From positions 1,736,001 to 1,800,000 of the forward strand of contig NZ_MINI01000038.1 of NCBI RefSeq assembly GCF_002906855.1: DNA of 64,000 nucleotides, given 5' to 3'. The DNA is from Pseudomonas putida. Its GTDB lineage: Bacteria; Pseudomonadota; Gammaproteobacteria; Pseudomonadales; Pseudomonadaceae. The notes beneath the pieces were generated by a model. It made no database searches, was not told the DNA's origin, and saw only the letters and a program-made list of their open reading frames with translations. The first letter of the stretch is position 1; each line of letters starts with the position of its first letter. A program made the position numbers and the translations under genes. Below are positions 8,111 to 16,888 of the stretch, one piece after another.

Positions 8111-10048
8111 ATGGCGACGAGCAGGCACGGTGTTCTGGCCAATCTGGGCATGGCCCGCAAACTGGGCCTGGGTTTTGCCCTGGTGTTGTTGCTGACGGTC
8201 GCGGTGGCGGCCATCGGTATCGCGGCGCTGCACAGCGTCGGCCAGCGCTTCGACGGCCTGCGCCAGCTGGGCCAGATCAATACCGACCTGCTGCGGCTGC
8301 GTCAGCACGAGCAGGCCTTTGCCCTGCGCTCCGATATCAAAGAGGCCGAGGCCTTGCGCAGCGGCTTGCAGAACCTTGCCGAGCGCGCCCGCAGCCTGCC
8401 AGCGTTGGCGGCGGCCGAGGCGGACCTGGCGGCTTACGGCCAGGCCTTCGAAGCCTTCGTCGAAGCGGTGCAGGCCAAGGAGCTGGCGTTGGACATGGCC
8501 AGTTGGTCGGTGTCCAGCGTGGCCAACAACCTTGATGTGCTGCAGGCCGGCCTGGCCGACGATGCCACCTATACCCTCAAGCAGTCCCAGGGCCAGCAAG
8601 GCGGCGAGTTCCTTGAGCAGGCTGGGCAGGTGGCGCAAGTGTCGCGGCTGATGCTGCAGGCCATGGACGAAGCGCGGGTGCGCCTGGACAAGAGCCGCAA
8701 GGGCGAGGAGGGGGAGCAAGGTCGCATCGCCCAGACGGTCGAGGCGGCGCAGCTGGTCGAGCAACTCAAGGCCGCCGTCGGTGACGCGGGCTACCAGAGT
8801 GTGCTCGGCGAGGTGGCCGGGCACATTGTCAGCTTTACCGACAAGCTCAACGAATACACCGACCTGCTGGGCAAGGAGCAAGGCATCAAGGCGCAGTTGC
8901 AGGCGCGTGCCGAGCAGGTCACGGGCCGGGTTGACCAGGCCTATGCCGTCGATCAGCAGGCGATGCAGGCCGAGCTGGCGCGCAACAGCCTGGCCATCGC
9001 CCTCGCCACCGGGCTGGCGTTGCTGGTGGGTCTTCTCGCTGCCTGGCTGATTACCCGCGCGGTGGTCGGCCCGCTCAAGCGCGTGATCGGCCGTGCCCAG
9101 CGCATTGCCGCAGGCGAGTTGAGCCTGGAGAGCGAGGCGGCGCGCAGTGATGAAGTCGGCCAGTTGATGCAGGCCATGCAACAGATGGCCGCCGGGTTGT
9201 CAGGCGTGGTCAGCGGCCTGCAGCAGGGTATCGAGCAGCTGGCCGGCAGCGCCCAGGCGTTGTCGGCAGTGACCGAGCAGACCAACCGCGAAGTCGGCAG
9301 CCAGAAGGAAGAAACCGAGCAGGTGGCCACCGCCATGCAGCAGATGACCGCCACTGTGCATGACGTGGCGCGCAATGCCGAAGAAGCCGCACAGGCGGCG
9401 CAGGCCGCCGATGACAAGGTTGACGCCGGCCAGCGCGTGGTGCGCGAGAGCATGCAGCGCATCGAGCAGCTGGCGACGGCTGCGGACACGGCCAGTGCCG
9501 GCATCGACAGCCTGAGTGCCGAGATCCACACCATTGGCGATGTGCTGGAGGTGATCAAGAGCGTCGCCGAGCAGACCAACCTGCTGGCGCTCAACGCAGC
9601 CATCGAGGCGGCCCGGGCGGGTGAGCAGGGGCGTGGTTTTGCGGTGGTGGCCGACGAAGTACGGGCGCTGGCCCGGCGTACCCGGCAGTCGACCGAGGAA
9701 ATCGAGCGCCTGGTGGCTAGCCTGCGCGGCAATGCCCAGCAATCGGTGGCGCAGATCCGTGGCAGTACCGAGCTGGTGCGCCTGGCCGTGGCCGATGCGC
9801 TGCAGACTGAAAGCGCGCTGGGCAGCATTGCGGTGGCGGTGTCGTTGATTCAGCAGATGAACCAGCAGATTGCGGCGGCGGCGGAGCAGCAGAGTTCGGT
9901 GGCCGAAGAGATCAGTCGTAGCGTCACACAGATCCGCGGTAGTGCCGACCAGGCGGCGCTGGCAATGCAGGACAATGCCCGGTCCAGTATCGAACTGGCG
10001 CAGCTGGGCAATGACCTGAAGGGCATGGTCGGCCACTTCAGGCTGTGA
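8111..10048 (+). CDS. Methyl-accepting chemotaxis protein with large helical periplasmic sensor (HBM-type)
   Basis: A 645-residue chemoreceptor. Transmembrane helix 1 is at about residues 18-40 and helix 2 at about 297-320. Between them lie some 255 all-helical periplasmic residues, the size and character of a helical bimodular (HBM) domain as in P. putida McpS. A HAMP domain follows (TRAVVGPLKRVIGRAQRI). The cytoplasmic coiled coil carries the signalling tip EQTNLLALNAAIEAARAGE near residue 490, which contacts CheW and CheA. The ATG at 8111 has an AAGGGG ribosome site; the frame is open further upstream without one. No C-terminal CheR-binding pentapeptide is seen. The ligand is unknown; organic acids are typical for HBM receptors. 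Confidence 0.92.
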   Translation: MATSRHGVLANLGMARKLGLGFALVLLLTVAVAAIGIAALHSVGQRFDGLRQLGQINTDLLRLRQHEQAFALRSDIKEAEALRSGLQNLAERARSLPALAAAEADLAAYGQAFEAFVEAVQAKELALDMASWSVSSVANNLDVLQAGLADDATYTLKQSQGQQGGEFLEQAGQVAQVSRLMLQAMDEARVRLDKSRKGEEGEQGRIAQTVEAAQLVEQLKAAVGDAGYQSVLGEVAGHIVSFTDKLNEYTDLLGKEQGIKAQLQARAEQVTGRVDQAYAVDQQAMQAELARNSLAIALATGLALLVGLLAAWLITRAVVGPLKRVIGRAQRIAAGELSLESEAARSDEVGQLMQAMQQMAAGLSGVVSGLQQGIEQLAGSAQALSAVTEQTNREVGSQKEETEQVATAMQQMTATVHDVARNAEEAAQAAQAADDKVDAGQRVVRESMQRIEQLATAADTASAGIDSLSAEIHTIGDVLEVIKSVAEQTNLLALNAAIEAARAGEQGRGFAVVADEVRALARRTRQSTEEIERLVASLRGNAQQSVAQIRGSTELVRLAVADALQTESALGSIAVAVSLIQQMNQQIAAAAEQQSSVAEEISRSVTQIRGSADQAALAMQDNARSSIELAQLGNDLKGMVGHFRL

Positions 10049-10059
10049 TCGCCTGTGCT

Positions 10060-10140
10060 GGCCTCTTCGCGGGACAAGCCCGCGCCTACAGGGCTACCAC
10101 GATACCTGTAGGCGCGGGCTTGCCCCGCGAAAGGGCCGGT
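10060..10140. repeat. Inverted pair of REP elements
   Basis: CGCGGGACAAGCCCGCGCCTAC is followed 14 bases later by its inverted partner ending TTGCCCCGCGAAAGG. The pair lies between the convergent 3' ends of the chemoreceptor and benE-like genes, where it could also stabilise or end both transcripts. Confidence 0.85.
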
Positions 10141-10156
10141 ACCGGCATTATCAATT

Positions 10157-11347
10157 TCAGGCCTTGCGTGGGTTGAGGATCATCAAGGTCAACACTCCCG
10201 CCACGATCCCCCAGAACGCCGAGCCGATCGAGAACAGGGTCAACCCCGAAGCCGTCACCATGAAGGTGATCAGCGCCGCCTCGCGCTCCCTGGCTTCGCT
10301 CATGGCCACGGTCAGCCCGTTCATGATCGAACCGAACAGCGCCAACGCCGCAATCGACAGCACCAGCTCCTTCGGCAGCGCCGCGAACAAGGCCGCCAGG
10401 GTGGCGCCGAACGTGCCGGCAATGCCATAGAAAATCCCGCACCACACCGCCGCGGTATAACGCTTGCTCGGGTCTTCATGGGCGTGCGGGCCGGTGCAGA
10501 TCGCCGCACTGATCGCCGCCAAGTTGACCCCGTGTGAGCCGAACGGTGCCAGCAGCAGTGAAGCCAGGCCCGTCGTTGAAATCAGCGGCGAGGCGGGCAC
10601 CTGGTAGCCGTCGGCGCGCAGCACCGCCACGCCAGGCATGTTCTGCGAGGTCATGGCTACCACGAACAGCGGAATGCCGATGCTGATGGTCGCAGCCAGC
10701 GAGAAGCTCGGCGTGGTCCACACCGGGGTGGCCACCTCCAGCTTGAAGCCACTGAAGTCGAGCAGGCCGAGGGCGCCGGACAACGCCGTGCCCACCAGCA
10801 AGGCGGCCAGCACGCAGTAGCGCGGCGACAGGCGCTTGACCAGCAGGTAGCTGAAGAACATGCCCAGGACCAGCAGGGTGCGGTGCTGGGCAGCAACGAA
10901 GATCTCGCTGCCGATCTTGAACAGGATGCCGGCCAGCAAGGCCGAGGCCAGCGAGGCCGGGATGCGCTTGACCAGGCGCTCGAAACTGCCGGTCAGGCCG
11001 CAGACCAGCACCAGCAGCGCACAGGTGATGTAGGCACCGATGGCCTCGCCGTAGCTGACCCCGCCCAGGCTGGTAATCAGCAGCGCCGCGCCGGGGGTCG
11101 ACCAGGCCACGGTGATGGGGGTGCGGTAGCGCAGCGACAGGCCGATGCTGCACGCCGCCATGCCGATCGAAAGCGCCCAGATCCACGAAGAAATTTGCGC
11201 GTTGGTCAGGCCGGCTGCCTGGCCGGCCTGGAACATCAGCACCAGCGAGCTGGTGTAGCCGGTGAGCATGGCGATGAAGCCGGCGACCACCGCCGATGGG
11301 GAGGTGTCTGCCAGGGGCCGCAGGCGTGCGGAGGTGGCATCGGTCAT
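10157..11347 (-). CDS. BenE-family benzoate/H+ symporter-like transporter
   Basis: A 396-residue inner-membrane protein with about 12 hydrophobic segments. It matches the BenE family: PSAVVAGFIAMLTGYTSSLVL at the N-terminus, TPITVAWSTPGAALL near residue 80, TSQNMPGVAVLRADGY near residue 250, and FGSHGVNLAAISAAICTGPHAHEDP near residue 300. BenE proteins import benzoate or related aromatic acids with protons. No ben or cat catabolic genes are nearby, so the substrate is uncertain. The ATG at 11347 gives the conserved MTDATSARLRPLAD start; upstream codons reach into the promoter region. Confidence 0.87.
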   Translation of the reverse strand: MTDATSARLRPLADTSPSAVVAGFIAMLTGYTSSLVLMFQAGQAAGLTNAQISSWIWALSIGMAACSIGLSLRYRTPITVAWSTPGAALLITSLGGVSYGEAIGAYITCALLVLVCGLTGSFERLVKRIPASLASALLAGILFKIGSEIFVAAQHRTLLVLGMFFSYLLVKRLSPRYCVLAALLVGTALSGALGLLDFSGFKLEVATPVWTTPSFSLAATISIGIPLFVVAMTSQNMPGVAVLRADGYQVPASPLISTTGLASLLLAPFGSHGVNLAAISAAICTGPHAHEDPSKRYTAAVWCGIFYGIAGTFGATLAALFAALPKELVLSIAALALFGSIMNGLTVAMSEAREREAALITFMVTASGLTLFSIGSAFWGIVAGVLTLMILNPRKA

Positions 11348-11493
11348 TGGGTTGGGTCCTTGTCCATGTGTAAGCAGTTTTTTCAGACTAACGCGGGGCG
11401 GATTGATCCTTGCCATACAGCAGGCATTGCTTTTAGCCGTACAGTCGCCAACTATTGGGCAAGTTTTCGCAACTGCATGGGAGGGGACGGGCG

Positions 11494-12096
11494 ATGTTCA
11501 AGGTGTATGGTGACTACCAGTCAGGCAACTGCTACAAGGTCAAGCTGATGCTCAGCCTGCTCGACCGCCCATATGAATGGCAGTCGGTGGATATCCTCAA
11601 GGGCGAGACCGAAACGCCAGAGTTCCTGGCAATGAACCCCAATGGCAAGGTGCCGGTGCTCAAGCTCGAGGACGGTACCTGCCTGTGGGAATCGAACGCC
11701 ATCCTCAACTACCTGGCTGACGGCAGCGAGTTCCTGCCCAGCGAACCGCGCCTGCGGACCCAGGTGTTGCAGTGGCAGTTCTTCGAGCAGTACAGCCATG
11801 AGCCGTATATTGCCGTGGCACGGTTCATCCAGTTCTACCTCGGGCTGCCGGAAGAGCGCGTGGAGGAATACCGCAAACTGCACAAGGGCGGTTACAAGGC
11901 GTTGAAGGTGATGGAGCGGCAGTTGCAGATGACGCCGTATCTGGTCGGCGACCAGTACTCGATTGCCGATGTGGCACTGTATGCCTACACCCATGTGGCG
12001 CATCAGGGCGGGTTCGACCTGGCCGATTATCCGGCAGTTCGCGCCTGGCTGGAGCGGGTGGCCAGTCATCCGCGGCATGTGCCGATGGTCGAGTAA
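11494..12096 (+). CDS. Glutathione S-transferase
   Basis: A 200-residue GST. The N-terminal thioredoxin-like domain has YGDYQSGNCYKVKLML with the active-site Ser/Asn/Cys region at residues 8-11, the cis-proline glutathione contact NGKVPVL, and the LWESNAIL motif. The helical C-terminal domain carries the N-capping box SIADVALYAY near residue 150. It acts in the cytoplasm on an unidentified electrophile. GGAGGGG precedes the ATG at 11494. It converges on a glutaredoxin-like gene; a GC-rich hairpin lies between them. Confidence 0.9.
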   Translation: MFKVYGDYQSGNCYKVKLMLSLLDRPYEWQSVDILKGETETPEFLAMNPNGKVPVLKLEDGTCLWESNAILNYLADGSEFLPSEPRLRTQVLQWQFFEQYSHEPYIAVARFIQFYLGLPEERVEEYRKLHKGGYKALKVMERQLQMTPYLVGDQYSIADVALYAYTHVAHQGGFDLADYPAVRAWLERVASHPRHVPMVE

Positions 12097-12100
12097 GCTG

Positions 12101-12123
12101 GCGCGGTCCCACTAGGACCGCGC
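12101..12123. terminator. GC-rich hairpin between convergent genes
   Basis: Perfect 9-bp stem GCGCGGTCC / GGACCGCGC with a 5-base loop between the GST and glutaredoxin-like stops. There is no T-tract on either strand, so it may act as an RNA-stability hairpin instead of an intrinsic terminator. Confidence 0.5.
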
Positions 12124-12130
12124 GGGCGCT

Positions 12131-12496
12131 TCAGGCGAAGCGCTTGTCCAGATAGGCAATGATGGCCTTGGATTCATACATCCAGGTCACCTTGCCCGCT
12201 TCTTCGATGCGTAGGCACGGCACTTTCACCCGGCCACCCCCTTCGAGCAGCGCCTGGCGATGCACGTCGTCGTTCTTGGCATCACGCAACGCCACTGGTA
12301 CGTTCAGGCGGTGCAGGGTGCGGCGGGTCTTCACGCAGAACGGGCAGGCATGGAACTGGTACAGCGCGAGGCCCTTGGCCTCTTGCTCGATACGCGCCTG
12401 GGCCGCCGCATCACGCTTCTGCTTGGCCGGGCGGCTGATCCAGTCGCCGAACACGATGAGCTGGCCGAGGCCGACCCGCAGGGCTTTGACGATCAT
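12131..12496 (-). CDS. Glutaredoxin-like protein with N-terminal extension
   Basis: A 121-residue protein. Residues 43-121 are a glutaredoxin/GST N-terminal domain with the CPFC active-site pair at about residues 52-55, the VKVPCL cis-proline loop, and YESKAIIAYL. The first 25 residues are hydrophobic then basic (LIVFGDWISRPAKQKR), which may anchor the domain to the membrane surface. It probably reduces disulfides or glutathione mixed disulfides; the substrate is unknown. It lies downstream of folE on the same strand but behind a terminator-like hairpin. Confidence 0.82.
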   Translation of the reverse strand: MIVKALRVGLGQLIVFGDWISRPAKQKRDAAAQARIEQEAKGLALYQFHACPFCVKTRRTLHRLNVPVALRDAKNDDVHRQALLEGGGRVKVPCLRIEEAGKVTWMYESKAIIAYLDKRFA

Positions 12497-12513
12497 GGGT
12501 TACTCCTGAAATG

Positions 12514-12539
12514 CAAAAGCCGACCCCTGGGGGCCGGCT
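12514..12539 (-). terminator. Intrinsic terminator after folE
   Basis: On the minus strand, AGCCGGCCC pairs with GGGTCGGCT (nine pairs including one G-U) and is followed by TTTTGC. It separates folE from the glutaredoxin-like gene. Confidence 0.65.
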
Positions 12540-12554
12540 CGGGTCATGCGCCGA

Positions 12555-13100
12555 TCACTTGATCAGGCTGAGGAACTCGCTGCGAGTCGAGGCGTTTTCA
12601 CGGAACTCACCTAGCATCACCGAGGTGAGCATGGTCGAATTCTGCTTTTCCACGCCACGCATCATCATGCACATGTGCTTGGCTTCGATGACCACTGCCA
12701 CGCCAGCGGCGCCAGTCACCTGCTGCACGGCCTCGGCGATCTGGCGGCTGAGGTTTTCCTGGATCTGCAGGCGGCGGGCGAACATGTCGACGATGCGCGC
12801 AACCTTCGACAGGCCCAGGACCTTGCCCTTGGGCAGGTAAGCCACGTGAGCCTTGCCGATGAAAGGCAGCATGTGGTGTTCGCACATCGAATACAGCTCG
12901 ATGTCCCGGACCAGCACCATCTCACTGTTGTCGGAGGTGAAGAGCGCGCCGTTGGTGACTTCTTCCAGCGTCTGCTCGTAACCGCGGCAAAGGTACTTCA
13001 TGGCCTTTGCAGCCCGCTTGGGCGTGTCGAGCAGGCCCTCACGGGAGACGTCCTCGCCAAGTTGGCTGAGGATCTCGGTGTAGTTCTGTTCCAGGGACAT
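12555..13100 (-). CDS. folE: GTP cyclohydrolase I
   Basis: FolE converts GTP to dihydroneopterin triphosphate, the first step toward folate. The 181-residue length is standard. The zinc-binding CEHH motif lies near residue 75 (SMCEHHMLPF), followed by KAHVAYLPKGKVLGLSK and the substrate-pocket region HMCMMMRGVEKQNS with the third zinc Cys. ATG 13100 gives the family start MSLEQNYTEIL. Pseudomonads often carry more than one folE, so it may be one of several paralogues (inference). An Smr-domain gene lies 70 bases upstream on the same strand. Confidence 0.94.
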   Translation of the reverse strand: MSLEQNYTEILSQLGEDVSREGLLDTPKRAAKAMKYLCRGYEQTLEEVTNGALFTSDNSEMVLVRDIELYSMCEHHMLPFIGKAHVAYLPKGKVLGLSKVARIVDMFARRLQIQENLSRQIAEAVQQVTGAAGVAVVIEAKHMCMMMRGVEKQNSTMLTSVMLGEFRENASTRSEFLSLIK

Positions 13101-13170
13101 GTATCTACCTGTGGGTAAAAATCGCAAAAAGGAAGGGTACGGCGCCGCGCGCGGCGCTGCAAGCACGGCG

Positions 13171-13731
13171 TTACTCGTCGCGGCCTTCCATCATGGTTCG
13201 CTTGAGCATCACATACACCGCGCCAGTGCCGCCATGGCGGGCCTGGCACGAGGTGAAACCGAGCACTTGCGGGTGCTGGCGCAGCCAGGTGTTGACATGG
13301 CTCTTGATCATCGGGCGCTTGCCGTCCAGGCGTGCGGCCTTGCCGTGGGTCACCCGTACACAGCGGACTTCCAGCCGGGTGGCTTCGGCGATGAAGGCCC
13401 ACAGGGTTTCACGGGCTTTCTCCACGCTCATGCCGTGCAGGTCGAGGCTGCCCTCGAAGGCGATCTGGCCGAGCTTGAGCTTGCGGATCTGGCCTTCCTG
13501 TACGCCGTCGCGGCGCCACATCAGCTCGTCTTCGGCACCGACGTCGATGACGAACTGGTCGGACAGGCCGTCGATCACCAGGGCCTGGTCGCTGCGGATG
13601 GTCGCCGCCTGGCGCAGGCCGGCCAGCTGCTTGCGGTCGGTTTTCGGCTTGCCCACGTCAGCGCGGTCGTGCTTGATCGGCCTGACGCCGCGCACTTCAG
13701 CGCTGAACAGGGAAAAATCGTCGTCTTGCAT
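13171..13731 (-). CDS. Smr-domain protein
   Basis: A 186-residue protein of the SmrA/YdaL type. Residues about 95-180 form the Smr domain: SLDLHGMSVEKARETL, the RCVRVTHGKA strand, then a GTGAVYVML C-terminal strand. Smr domains have metal-independent nicking or RNA-cleaving endonuclease activity related to the MutS2 tail. The N-terminal 90 residues are charged and carry no known domain. It lies directly upstream of folE on the same strand and may share its transcript. The cellular role here is unknown. Confidence 0.88.
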   Translation of the reverse strand: MQDDDFSLFSAEVRGVRPIKHDRADVGKPKTDRKQLAGLRQAATIRSDQALVIDGLSDQFVIDVGAEDELMWRRDGVQEGQIRKLKLGQIAFEGSLDLHGMSVEKARETLWAFIAEATRLEVRCVRVTHGKAARLDGKRPMIKSHVNTWLRQHPQVLGFTSCQARHGGTGAVYVMLKRTMMEGRDE

Positions 13732-13807
13732 GGTGCCTCCACATGGGCGGCGTAGTTTACGCGATCAACCCAGTGTCGTCAGTACCAGCCTCTTCGCCGG
13801 TAAACCA

Positions 13808-14128
13808 CTAATCATGCTTTTTCATCAGGTGCGGCGACAGGTTCAGCTCGCGCCCGCGGCGCAGGCGAATGCGGCTGCGTCGCCAGAAGCGCACGCCAAG
13901 GTACAGCAGCAACAGCCCGCCCACGGCCAGGATGATGGCGAGCGGGCGGTTGGCATTGAGTTCGGCCAGGGCGGTGTAGTTGCCAAGCAGCCCGGCGATG
14001 CCGGCCATGGCCAGCAGCACGCCGAGCGTGGCGATCAGGGCCGACAGCCCGGCGGCAATACGAGCACCCCAGTTACGCGGTTCACGCGGGCGCAGACGCT
14101 TGGCGTCGAAACTGCCTTTGAGCTTCAT
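13808..14128 (-). CDS. Conserved small membrane protein
   Basis: A 106-residue protein not recognised as any characterised family. A basic N-terminus (FDAKRLRPREPRNW) leads into two membrane helices at about residues 23-45 and 61-81, followed by the very basic segment FWRRSRIRLRRGRE. The topology suggests both ends in the cytoplasm. The ATG at 14128 is preferred because AGAGGA precedes it at 7 bases; the ATG at 14149 has no ribosome site. Confidence 0.65.
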   Translation of the reverse strand: MKLKGSFDAKRLRPREPRNWGARIAAGLSALIATLGVLLAMAGIAGLLGNYTALAELNANRPLAIILAVGGLLLLYLGVRFWRRSRIRLRRGRELNLSPHLMKKHD

Positions 14129-14216
14129 TCCAGTTTCCTCTGTGGACATCCGGAATTCGACCTGGGCCCGGCCCTCGGGTTCCGCCCGGCTGCCGGGCGG
14201 TCATCACAACGTCAGC

Positions 14217-14807
14217 TCAGATCAGGCTGGCGGTAGGGGCGACACAGGCGAAGTTGTCGGCCATCACGGCCATTTCACACGCGTGGATCTGCGCGGCTGG
14301 GATCACCTGATCCTTGAGCGCCAGGTCGCGGGTTGCCGAGGCGTCTTCCACCAGGGTGCAACGATAACCATAGTCCTTGGCGCGGCGTACAGTGGTGCTG
14401 ACGCTGGAGTGGCTCATGAAACCGCACACGATCAGGTCCAGGTGCCCCAGCGCCTGCAGGGTGTCGTGCAGCTTGGTGTTCTTGAAGGCGTTGGGCATGC
14501 GCTTTTCGATGATGATTTCACCTTCGCGCGGCTCCAGGCCGGGGATGAACTGGCCGGCCGGGCCCTGCGGGTCGAAGCGGCCGCCTACGGTACCGAGGTG
14601 GCGAACGTGGATGATCGGACGGCCGGCCTTGCGGGCGGCGTCGAGCAACCGGGCGATGTTGGCCACGGCCTCGTCCATGCCCGACAGTTGCAGAGGACCG
14701 CTCAGGTATTCCTTCTGCGCATCGATGATGATCAGGCTGGCTTGGCTCAGCTTGGCCGGCGGGTAGTCGCGGCCAGTGAGGCGGAACATCGTGGTTGGAA
14801 CGGACAT
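14217..14807 (-). CDS. Isochorismatase-fold hydrolase homologue lacking the nucleophilic Cys
   Basis: A 196-residue isochorismatase-superfamily protein. The catalytic Asp is in LIIIDAQKEY at residues 25-34 and the Lys in EKRMPNAF near residue 102. The usual nucleophile motif, of the form HxCV, reads SHSSVSTTV here, so Ser replaces Cys at about residue 135; a Cys lies seven residues earlier in IVCGFMSH. True isochorismatases also lack this Cys, but they act on isochorismate, and no siderophore or phenazine genes are nearby. It may be a non-hydrolytic or altered enzyme. It lies divergent from prmB. Confidence 0.85.
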   Translation of the reverse strand: MSVPTTMFRLTGRDYPPAKLSQASLIIIDAQKEYLSGPLQLSGMDEAVANIARLLDAARKAGRPIIHVRHLGTVGGRFDPQGPAGQFIPGLEPREGEIIIEKRMPNAFKNTKLHDTLQALGHLDLIVCGFMSHSSVSTTVRRAKDYGYRCTLVEDASATRDLALKDQVIPAAQIHACEMAVMADNFACVAPTASLI

Positions 14808-14987
14808 CAAGGGCTCCTTGGGTAGGGCTTTTGTATACCTATTCTCCCTTGCCTTGGCGTCAATGGGAATGGTTGACATCGCAAGCGGCGTGGTTACTGG
14901 CTTGTGGCCTGCCATTGGGGCATCGCGGGGAACAAATGTGCGGGTGGGGCTGTTAGACTTTTGTACGGTCTGAATTAGGAGTACCCC

Positions 14988-15896
14988 GTGATCACATCTC
15001 GTCTGCGCACGTTGCGCGACCATATCCGCTGGGCGGTCAGCCGCTTCCATGAGCACGAGCTGTTCTTCGGCCACGGCGCCGACAATGCCTGGGACGAAGC
15101 TCGCCTGCTGGTGCTGGGCGCTGTGCACCTGCCATGGGAAATCGCCGACAGCTACCTGGACTGCCAGCTCGAGGATGACGAGCGGGTACGCCTGCAGCAC
15201 CTGCTCAAGCGCCGCATCGAAGAGCGGGTGCCGACTGCCTACCTGCTGGGCGAAGCCTGGTTCTGCGGCATGTCGTTCATCGTCGACGAGCGTGTGCTGG
15301 TGCCCCGTTCGCCGATCGGCGAACTGATCGAAAAGCGCTTTGAACCGTGGTTGGCGCAGGAGCCGGCACGCATCCTCGACCTGTGCACCGGCTCTGGCTG
15401 CATCGGTATCGTGGCCGCCGAGGTGTTCCCCGAGGCCGAAGTGGTGCTGGCCGACCTGTCGTTCGACGCGCTGGAAGTGGCCAATCAGAACATCGAGCGC
15501 CATGGCCTCGACGAGCGTGTGTTCACCGTGCAGGGTGATGGTTTCGCCGGCCTGCCGGGGCAGCGTTTCGACCTGATCCTGTCCAACCCGCCGTATGTCG
15601 ACGCCGAGGACTTCGGCGACATGCCGGCCGAATATCACCACGAACCGGAAATGGGCCTGGCTTGCGGCAACGACGGCCTGGACCTGGTACGGCGGATGCT
15701 GGCCGAGGCGGGCGACCATCTGACCGACAAGGGTTTGCTGATCGTCGAGGTCGGCAACAGCCAGGTGCATGTCGAGGCGCTGTACCCGGAGGTGGACTTC
15801 GCCTGGCTGGAGTTCGAGCGTGGCGGGCATGGTGTGTTCATGCTCACCGCCGAGCAGTGTCGTCAGCACCAGGAGCTGTTCAAGGCTCGCGTCTGA
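14988..15896 (+). CDS. prmB: Ribosomal protein L3 glutamine N5-methyltransferase
   Basis: PrmB methylates the side-chain amide of a conserved glutamine in 50S protein L3, using S-adenosylmethionine. The 302-residue protein has an N-terminal helical substrate domain, then the SAM fold: LDLCTGSGCIGI near residue 130, VVLADLS, and the hallmark NPPYVDAED catalytic loop near residue 197. The start is GTG at 14988 with TAGGAG upstream. In many gammaproteobacteria prmB sits just before aroC; here aroC follows about 2.1 kb later, after two genes on the opposite strand. Confidence 0.95.
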   Translation: MITSRLRTLRDHIRWAVSRFHEHELFFGHGADNAWDEARLLVLGAVHLPWEIADSYLDCQLEDDERVRLQHLLKRRIEERVPTAYLLGEAWFCGMSFIVDERVLVPRSPIGELIEKRFEPWLAQEPARILDLCTGSGCIGIVAAEVFPEAEVVLADLSFDALEVANQNIERHGLDERVFTVQGDGFAGLPGQRFDLILSNPPYVDAEDFGDMPAEYHHEPEMGLACGNDGLDLVRRMLAEAGDHLTDKGLLIVEVGNSQVHVEALYPEVDFAWLEFERGGHGVFMLTAEQCRQHQELFKARV

Positions 15897-15928
15897 CGCT
15901 GGATTGCTGGGGCTGCTTTGCAGCCCTT

Positions 15929-15980
15929 TCGCGGGACAAGCCCGCTCCTGCAGGCGATCGCGAGCGGGCTTGTCCCGCGA
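15929..15980. repeat. Inverted pair of REP elements after prmB
   Basis: TCGCGGGACAAGCCCGCTC is repeated perfectly inverted as GAGCGGGCTTGTCCCGCGA 14 bases later. It lies between the convergent stops of prmB and the tail-anchored protein gene. Confidence 0.88.
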
Positions 15981-15996
15981 AGCAGGCGCCGCGGTC

Positions 15997-16785
15997 TCAG
16001 CGTGTAGCGATCCAGATCAACAAACCCGCCTGGAACACGGCAAACGCCACCAGGCAGGTGATGGTAAAGCGCAAGCCGCTATCCTCGCGCCGATACTTGG
16101 CCACCCGCTCATCGCGTTCGCGCAGTTGCCCCTCTTTCTCCAGCAACTGCTGCTCTGCCTGCTGCAGCATGCCTGCCGCATCGAGCATGCTTATCTGCTG
16201 CACCTTTTCGGTATTCCAGCCGCCCTTGAGCTGGCTCACCGTGGTGTCGAGCGTGCGGCCCTTGAGGTGCTGCGGGTCGGCGTATTCCACTTCCATGCCG
16301 CTGGCGGTGATGAAGCGGTCGCGGCGCAGGCGGGTGTCTTCGTTCAGCGCATCCTTGTTCGGCAGCGCCATGCCTTCGACCCGGTAATTCGACCAGCGAC
16401 GCTGCAGCCATTGCACGGCCTGGCCAAGCATGAAGCGGCCGAGGCCACGGTTGAGCGGCTCCAGTTGCAGGCCGCTGTCGCTGCCGAGGGTCACCCGGCG
16501 CTCGGTGTGATCCACCCGCACATCCAGCTGGTTCTGCTCCTTGCGCACTTTCTGCCCGGGCAGGCGGATTTCCATGCGCAGCAGGCTGTGGGCCTTGTCA
16601 TGGCGCTCGGCATAGGCGAACTCGACGAAGCGCAATGGCCGTGCACCGCTGTTGCGGTCGGTCGGCAAGGGCGCCAGGCGCAGCAGCTGGAAGTGTTCGA
16701 CGGCAAGGTCGGCCCAAGGCAGGGCGGCAGGTTCCGGGGCGTGGGGCTCTTCGGCCGGTTCGACGGCGGCGGGGGCATCGGTCAT
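15997..16785 (-). CDS. Conserved protein with C-terminal membrane anchor
   Basis: A 262-residue protein of no recognised family. It begins with an acidic, proline- and alanine-rich tail (about residues 1-25), followed by a mostly beta/mixed cytoplasmic region. A glutamine- and glutamate-rich coiled coil spans about 205-240 (LQQAEQQLLEKEGQLRERDE), and a single C-terminal membrane helix lies at about 244-261. That layout is tail-anchored with the bulk in the cytoplasm. The ATG at 16785 is used because GAGGAAA lies upstream; the preceding TTG has poorer spacing. Confidence 0.65.
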   Translation of the reverse strand: MTDAPAAVEPAEEPHAPEPAALPWADLAVEHFQLLRLAPLPTDRNSGARPLRFVEFAYAERHDKAHSLLRMEIRLPGQKVRKEQNQLDVRVDHTERRVTLGSDSGLQLEPLNRGLGRFMLGQAVQWLQRRWSNYRVEGMALPNKDALNEDTRLRRDRFITASGMEVEYADPQHLKGRTLDTTVSQLKGGWNTEKVQQISMLDAAGMLQQAEQQLLEKEGQLRERDERVAKYRREDSGLRFTITCLVAFAVFQAGLLIWIATR

Positions 16786-16888
16786 CAAGGCATTTCCTCA
16801 GATACGGGCAGGCGCTGACGGGTGCCGCTTTGCAGCCCCAATCAGCACCGATACCGCGTTATCGGCAGGTTTTGCCGATGTTTGAGGG

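Noticed and set aside
14217..15869. Long minus-strand frame of about 550 codons running through prmB
   Set aside because: Only the last 196 codons match the isochorismatase fold. The upstream part is antisense to prmB, which has clear motifs; the frame is open because of high GC.
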